A stretch of 28,128 nt of DNA from Fonticula alba (Eukaryota; Opisthokonta; Rotosphaerida; Fonticulaceae), in NCBI RefSeq assembly GCF_000388065.1, contig NW_009242978.1, forward strand, positions 1,631,458-1,659,585, read 5' to 3'. The position numbers and the translations under genes are program-made. The notes beneath the pieces are model-generated. The model was not told the origin of the DNA. It made no database searches and saw nothing but the letters and a program-made list of their open reading frames with translations. Numbering within the stretch: the first letter of the stretch is position 1; every line of letters starts with the position of its first letter. Of this stretch, positions 20,130 through 28,128 are shown piece after piece.

Positions 20130-22305
20130 ATGTTTGGATCGCTGAAGGACACGGCCGTGGCTGCATGGCTGTCGGTTCAACATCCCTCCCTGCTGAATGC
20201 AACGAGCGAGGATTCCCGACCAACCCCAGGACCCGTGCTCGATGAGATTGCCCGTACGTCTCTGCCTGGCTTCGTCTCTTTGTTTCCGCACGTGCATCCT
20301 CCTCCCCCCCTTCTCCCTCCTCTCCCCTCCCACTGATCCCCTCCGTCTCTGGTCCCAGAGCTCACCTGGTCTTCGGCCGAGGAGGCCAGCGACGTCATTC
20401 GCTTCCTGTACCACCGGCTGAATTACTCGGACTCGCCGTTTGTCCTGCTGAAGTCCCTTCGCTGTCTCCGGCATGTGGTTCTTCGTGGCTCGGAGCGGGC
20501 TCACTTCTTGGCCCGCCTGCCGGATGGCCACATCACCCTGGCCCTGAAGCGTGTGGCGCACTTCCATAACCCGATCAATGTGGCAAACCTGCCGAAGGCC
20601 CAGCTGGATGTCTTGGTCAAGGCCGTCCGCGACACGGCCATCGAGGTGACCAAGCTGGTCTTCGAGGACCCGGCATCCATCAAGCGCACGCCGCCCGGAG
20701 GAGCGGCCGGCGGTTATGGCAGCCACACCTTCAACGCGGGCGGCAGCGGTGGTGCCAATGCCGTGCGGTGGGCCTCCGGATCGGGAATTGCCCCGGCCCT
20801 CGGAAGTGATGCCGTCGTGGCAGTCGGGCACCTGGACGCATTGCCCCCGTCGACGGCCCTGTCCAGTGCCAACTTTGCCCGGCCCATGCAGTCTCTGCCA
20901 AGCCTGGAGCTTTCGCCCGAGGCCAGTTTGGAGTATCGCCTGGTGCAGGATGTCTGTACATCCGGCTCGGGGGGTGTCCTGTCGGCCAGCGGTGTGCCGG
21001 CTGCCGTGCTTCAAGACTTTGCCCGGCGCCTCGGTGGCTTGCGCCTGTCCTGGGTCATGGACCGGATTGGGCATTACCTTCGTACCGGCTCGGCCTCTGA
21101 GCTCTTGGTGCGCGCGGCAATCCCCCCCCCCCCCGGGGGGCAAAGGCCCCCGCCCTCTTCGGCCTATCTTCCCCTCTCTGTTGCTTCATCTGCCCCCATA
21201 CTCACAAGCCTGCCTCCCTTCCATTCACAGCGTGCCCTGGCCCTGCTGGATGTTGTGGCGCAGCACAACTCCGAGGAGGTGGCGCCCCTGTGCCTGCCCC
21301 TGGCGCGGCCGGTGGCCCAATTGTCGAATGGCATCGACCCCTTCGGCGCTGATCGCAAGATCACCCCGGCTGTGCGCACCCGCGCGGAGAAGGTAAGACA
21401 ACGTGCCCCTCCCATTGGCCCTTTGCTCCCTTTGGCCTCCCCCCCCCCCCCCCCAACTCACCCTCTTTTGTCCGATCGGGCTTCAGTCCCTCCGTGTCCT
21501 CTCGACCGTGAATCCCAGCAGTGGATCGAGTGTGCCGGCGACGACGACGGCCCCGGTGGCTGGCTCGCCGGCGGTCCCGGTCCCTGCAAGCCCATCTGCG
21601 AGTGCTCCCTCCCCGTCCCTTCTGGACTTGGAGGGCCTCTTCCCGACCGGGGCCCATTCTCCCGGTGTTGGCTCCGACGAGGGGCCAAGTGCCGATGGCG
21701 CGACGCGGTCGAACTCCGAGCCCTCGGAGGAGTCCTCGGCCTTCTCATTCATCGGCGGTGCCAGTGCCAGTACCAGTGCCGGTGGCCTGAACCTCGATGA
21801 TGAGGATGACGAGGATGACATGTTCGCTGGCATGAGTATCCGCGATGCAAGCGACTCAAGGCAATCGACGTCCGGCATTGTGGCTGCCCGCTCGGCCTCC
21901 GCGCCGGCCACGACCGAGCCTTCGGCCTTCGATTTCCTCTCCTCCGGGACGGCCCCCGCGTCGGGCCCCGCCGCCGGCGCCTCTCTCTTCGAGGACATTG
22001 GCAGCCTTGGTACCGGTGCCGTGGCCGCCCCGGTCGATCCGCTGAAGGCCATCATGTCTTTGTACTCCTCCTCGCCCGGGGTCCCGGTGCCGACTGCCAC
22101 CCCCGCCATGTCATCCTCCACCCAGTCGGCTTCTGGCACGGCTTCGGCTGATCTGCTTCTGGACTTTGACCAGTTTGCACCGGCGAGCACTGGCATGAGT
22201 GCCAGCGTGCGGAAGCCGCAGCCGGCGCCCGCCGCGCGCCGGGATGCCTTCGATTTTGTCCAAGACGAAATGCGCTCCCGCGGGACCCCCTCCTCTCCTT
22301 TTTGA
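20130..22305 (+). CDS. TEPSIN: Tepsin (AP-4 vesicle accessory ENTH/VHS-like protein)
   Basis: Tepsin is the accessory protein of AP-4 coated vesicles, which form at the trans-Golgi network. Exons: 20130-20253, 20359-21107, 21231-21392, 21487-22305; phases agree, 617 residues. Start MFGSLKDTA. ENTH domain at about 1-150: LLNATSEDSRPTPGPVLDEIA matches the tepsin-specific LLKAT...PGYLFEEIA block. A second, VHS-like domain at about 225-355 (EYRLVQDV ... AEKSLRVLSTV) matches the tepsin tVHS region. The tail is disordered and holds known ear-binding patterns: SAFSFI (429-434) and SAFDFL (491-496) resemble the epsilon-ear motif S[AV]F[SA]FLN, and MFAGMSI (457-463) resembles the beta4-ear motif LFxG[ML]x[LV]. 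LLDLE (390-394) and LLDFD (569-573) match the clathrin box. Assignment is firm; motif function is inferred. Downstream it converges on the TMEM170 gene (282 nt apart). Confidence 0.93.
21108..21230 (+). other. Tepsin intron 2
   Basis: 123 nt, donor GTGCGC, acceptor ATTCACAG, phase 0. It is stop-free and a multiple of three, so a translation can read through it. It was called an intron because the flanking VHS-like helices join properly without it and its sequence is C-run low complexity. Confidence 0.8.
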
Positions 22306-22587
22306 CTGACCCGACCTTTCTCGTGCCCTCCCGGGCTTTTTCCATCGCCCCGCCCCCCTCTCTCTTTTTATCCCTCTGCCTCATCCCCGATGTACATTCC
22401 GTCCTTGTCGCCATTCCGCCATGCAACATGCCGCCACGCCTGCCAGTGCCTTGATGTGTTTGGGTAGGGGGTTTCCTTTTCTATTTTCTTGCTTTCCAGG
22501 GTTTTTTTTCTCTCTCCTTCTCTCGCGTCAGCTCCGGCTGGGCTTGCCTCCTTGTCGGGAAAGACAGCGCACCAGGCGAGGCGCAGA

Positions 22588-23077
22588 TCAAAGTAGACCC
22601 GTTGTCAGGATGCCCGTGCTGAAGAGCCAAAGGGAAGCGGAGGAGGCGGCTCCCCATGCGGCGGCAACACGGGTGTCCATCGGGAGCATGCCGCCAGCGC
22701 CGTAAACGGCACCGACCGCCGCGCCGACCGTTCCCCCAACGATGGTCGCCGCAATCGGAGTGGCCAGGACAGCCAGGACGATTGGCGCGGTGGCCAGGAC
22801 ATTGAGAAGCGACGGGGCAAGAGGACTGACTGGCGGGCTGGGGGGAAGCATCAAATAGGTGTTTCCCTTTTGGTGGTATCGCGTGCGAAGGCATCCCTGG
22901 CTATTAGGGGTGATGGTCGACGATACGGCGTTCAGCGGGAAAACGTGAGGAGCTGAGGATCGTTGGCCGCGGAAGGCCCAACGAAGGGAGACGCTCGCAT
23001 AAATGGCCACAAGCAGCGAGGAGCCCACTGAAATGACGAGCGTCCACAGGAGGGTAAAAACGCAGATGTCTGGGAGG

Positions 23078-23143
<66 letters not shown>

Positions 23144-23311
23144 CGGGGCAAGAGGTGAGTGGGAGGTGGCCACGGACGAGAGGATGGCCGCGGGCCCAGA
23201 TGGGCCGAAGGTGTGCGCGAACGGACCTGACACCAGGTAGAGCTCTGCTCCGCCCTCCAAAATCGACGGCCATGCAGGGGTTTGGTAGTCGGGCGGGAGA
23301 ACAGAGGACAT
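22588..23311 (-). CDS. TMEM170: TMEM170-family membrane protein
   Basis: TMEM170 proteins are small three-helix proteins of the ER/nuclear envelope; human TMEM170A affects ER sheet formation. Exons: 23227-23311 and 22588-23069, joined in phase 1, giving 188 residues (human about 144). Start MSSVLPPDYQTP. Helix 1 is at TLLWTLVISVGSSLLVAIYA, then an insert of about 50 residues (RGQRSS to PPSPPVSPL) not expected in the family, then helix 2 (LLNVLATAPIVLAVLATPI) and the conserved small-residue stretch GAAVGAVYGAGGMLPMDTRV leading to helix 3. The donor GTCCGT is the only one leaving the required single nucleotide. The intron holds the longest homopolymer in the window. Family call rests on remembered TMEM170 patterns. 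Confidence 0.8.
23070..23226 (-). other. TMEM170 gene intron with a 65-nt poly-C tract
   Basis: 157 nt, donor GTCCGT, acceptor CCTCCCAG, phase 1. On the plus strand the tract is a G run at 23079-23143 and makes up over 40 percent of the intron. Confidence 0.8.
23079..23143. repeat. Poly-G run of 65 (poly-C on the sense strand)
   Basis: Uninterrupted homopolymer, longest in the window; true length may differ because of sequencing limits. Confidence 0.9.
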
Positions 23312-24004
23312 GGTCTGCCGCGCCGGGGAGGCGAAAAGGGATGGGCGAGGGGGAGGGAAGGCGTATGGATGTGTGTGTGTGTTTTTGTTTGTTTTTTTTT
23401 TTTCGCAGGAGGGGGGGAGAAGGCAAGCGGCTTTCACCACCCCTCGGACCCAGGAGCAGTATGGATCTCGAAAAGGCCGGGGAGGGGGAGATTTTGTGGC
23501 TCGCAGGACATCGACCCGGAGAGTCGCCGGGTCAACCGGCGATCCGAGTCCCCATCATCTGGTCGTGGGAAGAGACACAGAAGCCATCCGTTGGCACTAG
23601 CTCACCCTCGACTCCGACAACATGGGTCGCCTCCTTCCCTTTATTTTTAATATGCGGCCGTGTGTCCTCTGGGAAGGGACCGGGTGGCGGGGGTGGAGGG
23701 ACAAGGGACGTGGTGATGGACCCTGGAGCAAGCCGAGGGGGAGGGAAACTGTATTGTTGGTGTTGCCGTTGCAGAGTCCGAGAGATCACTCAGGAAGACA
23801 CGCCGAGTGTCGCCATGGAGGGGACAGAGGGTTCGGGAGAAACAAGAGGAGGGGTGGGGGGGGGGGGGAATCAAAGGGGAACCACGAGGAAAAAAAAAGC
23901 CCCGGCATTGGTTTACCTCGGCCTCCCCGTGAAATGGGGTGCCGGAAAAAGGCGAGTCGCTGCGCGGGAGAGCCGAGCATCCCAAGGTGGGTGCACGGTG
24001 AGTG
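23312..24004. other. Intergenic between the homeobox gene 3' end and the TMEM170 gene 5' end
   Basis: 693 nt between two minus-strand genes. It holds a T-rich run at 23391-23403, a poly-A signal candidate at 23640-23645 and no supported gene. Confidence 0.6.
23640..23645 (-). terminator. Candidate polyadenylation signal AATAAA for the homeobox gene
   Basis: AATAAA on the minus strand, about 360 nt downstream of the homeobox stop codon, in the only A/T-rich patch nearby. It is the only canonical hexamer I noticed downstream of a gene in this window. Confidence 0.45.
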
Positions 24005-27000
24005 TCAGTATTGCTGCTGCTGCTGCTGCTGTTGAGGCGATTGCGGGTTAGGGGCAGAGGCTGGCCGGTAGAGGTTGCCTGAGGATGACCGATGGTAGCC
24101 GGCGGCCTGGGGGAAGTCCCCGCCGGCTGGGCCGTGAGGCGAAAGCCGGCCCGGCGAGGAGGAGTACATAGCGTCACTCTGAGACACATGGTGATGCATG
24201 TGGGCGTGGTGCTGCGGCGGACCCGAGGCCGGGCGCTGTGGGTGACCTCCATAGACCGTCGGCCCGGGGCCCGGGGCCCCACCCATGGAGTAGGATGGGC
24301 CTGTCGCCGGCTGCGGCTGTGGCTGCGGCTGCGGCTGGCCGTGGGGCTGGTGATGGTGGTGGGCATGGGCGTGGCCGTGCTGGTGAGCGTGGTGCGCCGG
24401 GGCACCGGCGGGCATTCCCCCGGCGCCACTGGACATGGAGGGCGCCCGGCCGACCGGGGACCCGGCTGCCGAAGAGGCCGCGAAGGGATCGGGGCCCGGG
24501 GCGGCAGCACGGCGGCCGGTTTGCGGATCCACCCCGGCCATGGATGGCGGGGGCGCGGGACCGGTGCCGCCGGCGGAGGGGAACAGGAACTCCCCGACAT
24601 TCGGGGCCAGTCGCGGATCGCCACTGGGATAGGCGTTGTCCAGGAGGGCACTCTCGCCGAGGAAGGACTCGGAAAGGGCGCTCTCGCCGAAGAGCGAATC
24701 GCCATTGGAAATGCTGTCCCCGGCGCCGGTGTTGAGGAAGCAATCGGCCAACATGGACTCGGACATGGAGCCATCCGGCATGAAGGCCCCGACACCCGGG
24801 CCGGCGGGCATCCCCCCGGCCGAGGCCATCATGCTGCTTGTGGAGGCCATCCGGCCGTTGGGCAGCCGGAGGCCGGCCCCGGCATGCATCATGGATGGCC
24901 GGCGAATCATCCGGGCCATGGCGCCCATGTAGGAGCTATAGGTGGCGTCCGGGTCGATGATGGACTCCTCGCCGGGGTTCAGGTAGGACGCCTCGAGGAG
25001 CGAATCGCCGTCGAGCTCCGAGCGGATGGTGCCCATGCGGTCGCGGCGCTTGTCGCGCATGCGCTTGTTGGTAAACCAGTGGTTGATCTGGCGCATGGTG
25101 AGATTGCACTGCCGGGAGAGGCGCTTCTTCTCGCGCTCCTCCGGGTAGGGAGTCCGATTGTAGGTCTCCCGCAGGGCGCTGACGGTTTCCGGCGGGAAGC
25201 GCTTGGCCGTGGTGGAGCCCGACCGGCCGGCGGGCTCGGAGCCCTCGCGCTGCGGGCTGTCGGGCGACAAGGGCGCTTCCGAGGCGCTGGGCTCGCGCTT
25301 GATGGCCGCGGTCGAGGGGTCGGCCGCTCCGCTGGCGTGGCCGCCGCCACTGCCGGTGGACTCCGGCGTGGGGGGCAGGTCGCCGGCAGGACGTGCGCCG
25401 GCCCCCGCTCCCGGGGCATCATCGCTGTCGCTGACCTTCGGGCTGGGGGAGTCCTCGCCGCTGGGTTGCTGATCGACGCCCAGAGCTCCGCGCTGGGTTC
25501 GAGCCAGGTGCGCGATGTAGCGGACCCCCTGGCGCTGGAGCTTGGCCTTGATGACGTGGTAGCGGGTGTACCACTTCTTCCGGGTGTCATTTTGAACCGC
25601 CGGATCGGACTGCAAGAGGAGCCACAGGGTAGAGGGAGGGGGGGGGGATGCGCGAGGATGGACGGAGGCTGTCAGAAAGGACGGATCGAGAGCGAGCGAA
25701 GGACCCGGGCGCGCGTCGAGAAAAAAAGAAGAGGAACCACCCCCCCACCCCACCCCCGCCCCCCAATCGGCGGAGCCAACAGGCACCACGGGTGCTCACA
25801 TACCTGGTGCATGAGCTCCATGGCGCAGTTGAGGGCAATCTTGCGGCGGAAGCTCTTCGAGTCACGGAGGTAGTTCTGTCGCAGGCGGAGGAGGTGCCCG
25901 AGGACGCGGCCGCGGCGGGCGCGCATGCGCGGCGTCAGGGTCTCCTCGCGATCCAGACCGCCAAGCAGGTCGTTGGCCTTGCCCCGGCGATTGGCGGTGA
26001 TCCCCAGCCACAGGGCGTGGGCCTGCTGCATGTCTGGCGGGGGGCAATCGATGGCCGGATCGAGCCAGGACTCCAGCTGGAAAACCAGGGCATTGGTGTG
26101 GCTGGCCGGGTCGAGGGCCGGGGGGTCGGCATCGGCCGAGCTGGGCAGGGTCCCCGGCGGGCGTGGCCCCGGGATGGTACCCATGACACTGGGCGCCATG
26201 TTGCCGGGGGGGCGCCAGGCCGCGGCCGCGGCCGCCACGCCGGACGTCATGCCCTGATTCCCGGGCCCCGGGTAGTACGATCCCACCGGCTTCAATGTGC
26301 CATCGGAGGGGGCAAACCCGGCGACCGGGCTCACCTGGGCGATGCCGAGCTCGGCGCCCTCCAAGCCGGTGGCGGGATGCGGCCCGCGGGCTTGATAGAC
26401 ATTGGCCATGGCAAAGTGCGAGGAGAAGTCGCCCTTCATGTGGCCCTGGGTGCTGGCCCCGAAGCTTTGCATGCCGACCGAGATGTCCATGTCGCCGGTG
26501 GCCGACATGGCCATGCGGTCCTTGTCATCGGCGAAGGGCCGGGCCCCCGGCGGACCGGCATACTGGCTGCCGGCATGGGGAACATGCGCCTGGGTCGCGT
26601 GGCCGGCCATCGAGGCAGGGGCCTTGCCCGGGTAGTGAACCGGCGCGTAGGCAAGGTTGGCGCGATCGTGCGGGTGCGGCAGGGCCGGGATCGCCGCATG
26701 GTGGCCAGGCCCGACAGCGGGGGGGTCATTCTTGGGCGAGGGGGCGCTCGACGTCTCGGACGAGGGGCCGGAGGTGGAATAGTAGCCGGGCGTCAGGTCC
26801 ATCGGGTTGACGCGATTCTGGACGGATATCGTACAAGGGATGACCGGCTGGGTGAGCATCAAAGACGGGCGAGGGAACCCTTGGGCAGAAGAGGGGTCAG
26901 CATGCGTGGGTGGCACTCACCTGCGGGGCGGAAGTGCCGGGATTATGGAGAGGCGCATGCGGGCCTCCGGGAGCCGAGGCATTGACAGCCGCGGCGGCCG

Positions 27001-27469
27001 GCAGGGGGAGGTGCTCCAAGCCGAGGGTGGTGTGGCGAGGCGAGGACACCACGCCGAGGGCCAGGCGATCGGTATCCAAGGCCGTCACGCCATCCAGCAT
27101 GCCGGCCAGCTTGTCCCACTCGTCATTGGCATCGGTCGGGTCGCCGGGCTGGCTCGCCGGGGCCGGGGACTGGAACATGCGGGACCCTTCGTGGGGATCG
27201 TCATTGGGCAGCCGGGCATACGGCTCGGCAGCCGGTGACATGAGCGAGTGTCCATCGCGCGAGGACAAAGCCGGGGAATAAGTGGACGAATGGGAGTCCA
27301 TGTCGGCATTGATGGGGGAATAGGCGTTGTGCGGGTGGTGGTGGTGGTGGTGGTGCAGGTGATGAGATTGGTGGTCCGCCGGGGGGAGGTAGCCCCACCC
27401 GTAGGATGACTGGCCGGGGGCCGACATCGGGAGCTGGCTGGTGCCTCCGTAGTGGAGATTTCCGTACAT
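24005..27469 (-). CDS. Homeobox transcription factor with a typical 60-residue homeodomain
   Basis: Probable nuclear DNA-binding regulator. Exons: 26921-27469, 25804-26847 (or 25804-26817), 24005-25609; all joins phase 0, about 1,065 residues. Start MYGNLHYGG. Residues 1-430 are Pro/Ser/His-rich, including an N-terminal His run. About 435-580 is an ordered basic block (WLGITANRRGKANDLL ... KWYTRYHVIKAKLQRQGVRYI) that I do not recognise. The homeodomain at about 662-721 has Phe8, Leu16, Tyr20, Leu34, Leu40, Trp48, Phe49, Asn51 and Arg53; spacing from Tyr20 to Trp48 is 28, so there is no three-residue loop extension despite the PYP in the loop. Helix 3 reads INHWFTNKRMRDKR. The tail is Gly/Ser/Pro/His-rich and ends in a glutamine run and Tyr. 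The alternative exon 2 acceptor changes only ten residues. Target genes are unknown. Confidence 0.93.
24008..24035 (-). repeat. CAG repeat encoding C-terminal polyglutamine
   Basis: CAG/CAA codons just before the homeobox stop codon encode eight glutamines, then tyrosine. Confidence 0.92.
25610..25803 (-). other. Homeobox gene intron 2
   Basis: 194 nt, donor GTATGT, acceptor CTCTTGCAG, phase 0. It interrupts the unrecognised ordered block between ELMHQ and SDPAVQND. Confidence 0.88.
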
Positions 27470-27751
27470 TGAGTAGCGGGGAGGGCGGGGGGGGGGAGGG
27501 GGGAGGCGGATCGGGGCGGAGGGCGGGCCAGGAGGAAGATCGCAGCGGGGCCGTTCGGGCAATGGGCAGGTGAGAGGGGGAGAGAGGCGACGAGAGGGGG
27601 GAGGGGAGGAGGCAAGGGCACGGTATGGGGAAGATGTCGATGGAGGACGATCAACGTGAAGATGCTATGCATACCCTTGAGAAGGAGGGGGAGGGGAGGC
27701 GGCCCGGGGTCGTTTTCAAGTTCGAGGGAGCACAGGAGGATCGGTCTGTGT

Positions 27752-27753
<2 letters not shown>

Positions 27754-27782
<29 letters not shown>
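27754..27782. repeat. (GT)n microsatellite
   Basis: About 14 GT units in the 5' region of the homeobox gene. Confidence 0.93.
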
Positions 27783-27783
<1 letters not shown>

Positions 27784-28044
27784 CGGGGCAGGCGGGAGGG
27801 AAGCAAGTGCAGGAGCGAGGGCAGGCGAGGCGGGCCGGTCGGTGGGTCGGGCCGAGCAACACAATGCGGCGACCGGTAGGACACAGGAGGGTGGTGAAAG
27901 GTCAGGGCGAAGCGGAGGGCACAGATTGATTTGGCTATGCCCGAAATGGCCCCGCCGGCTAGCACACCCCCTAGCGGCACCAGAAATAATACAAGGTGAC
28001 GGATCCGGAGCGGGAGCAGGGGAAGGGGGGAAGGGGGGTCGTAC

Positions 28045-28102
28045 CTTGACTGGAGGGGGCTCTTTTCCCTGGGCCGGAACAGAAGTGGTACAGATGCTTG
28101 TA
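28045..28102 (-). CDS. Possible internal or leader exon at the window edge
   Basis: On the minus strand a CCCCACCC-type tract and CGCTCAG precede 58 nt ending at a GTACGA donor. Read from the acceptor it gives YKHLYHFCSGPGKRAPSSQ plus one nucleotide; another frame gives SICTTSVPAQGKEPPPVK. It could be a 5' UTR exon of the homeobox gene or part of a gene continuing beyond the window. No family is recognised, and the call rests only on splice-like signals. Confidence 0.2.
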
Positions 28103-28128
28103 CTGAGCGAGGGTGGGGTGGGGTGGGG

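Larger units (their letters stand above)
27470..28128. other. 5' region of the homeobox gene
   Basis: 659 nt, pyrimidine-rich on the minus strand just before the start codon. It contains a GT microsatellite. A short minus-strand frame at about 27861-27990 encodes a hydrophobic Gly/Ala stretch (LGGVLAGGAISGIAKSICAL), but no homology is recognised. The right edge holds a possible exon. Confidence 0.5.

Noticed and set aside
19896-21143. 415-codon minus-strand open frame over tepsin
   Set aside because: It runs antisense to the ENTH/VHS-like exons and has no domain; a shadow of the real gene.
25031-25210. TALE-class homeodomain
   Set aside because: The PYP loop suggested TALE, but the Tyr20-Trp48 spacing is 28, so there is no three-residue extension.

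Overview
This is a GC-rich eukaryotic nuclear scaffold with spliced genes, simple repeats, very long poly-G/poly-C runs and one assembly gap of 295 N. Short introns (about 60-360 nt) with poly-C tracts, plus proteins shared by opisthokonts (URB1, NCLX-type exchanger, tepsin, TMEM170, homeobox protein), suggest a unicellular or colonial protist near the animal/fungal lineage. A Fonticula-like genome is my best guess, but this is inference from composition and gene content and was not checked against a database.

Six protein genes can be reconstructed by joining exons through GT-AG sites that keep the reading phase. From left to right they are: (1) 391-8007, minus, a ribosome-biogenesis URB1/Npa1 protein in about ten exons; (2) 8572-12420, minus, a cation/calcium exchanger of the CCX/NCLX type in five exons; (3) 16056-19283, plus, a 954-residue protein carrying seven FGDF and one FGDW motif, resembling aftiphilin-type clathrin accessory proteins; (4) 20130-22305, plus, a 617-residue tepsin; (5) 22588-23311, minus, a TMEM170-family membrane protein; (6) 24005-27469, minus, a homeobox transcription factor. 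A possible extra exon lies at the right edge.

Between genes 2 and 3 lies a 3.6 kb divergent intergenic region with the assembly gap, several microsatellites and no gene I can support. The other gaps between genes are 0.3-0.9 kb.

The most informative content is the tandem pair of vesicle-coat accessory genes. The tepsin has the two-domain layout and both classes of AP-4 ear motif known in human tepsin, plus two sequences matching the clathrin box. Its upstream neighbour carries a dense array of gamma-ear (AP-1/GGA) binding motifs. Other points are a hexamer repeat in the exchanger gene that can be read either as intron or as an in-frame Thr-dipeptide insertion, a dominant 5' splice-site form GTNCGY instead of GTAAGT, and poly-C tracts of up to 65 nt used as intron sequence. 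I found no wholly new system; these are refinements of known families.
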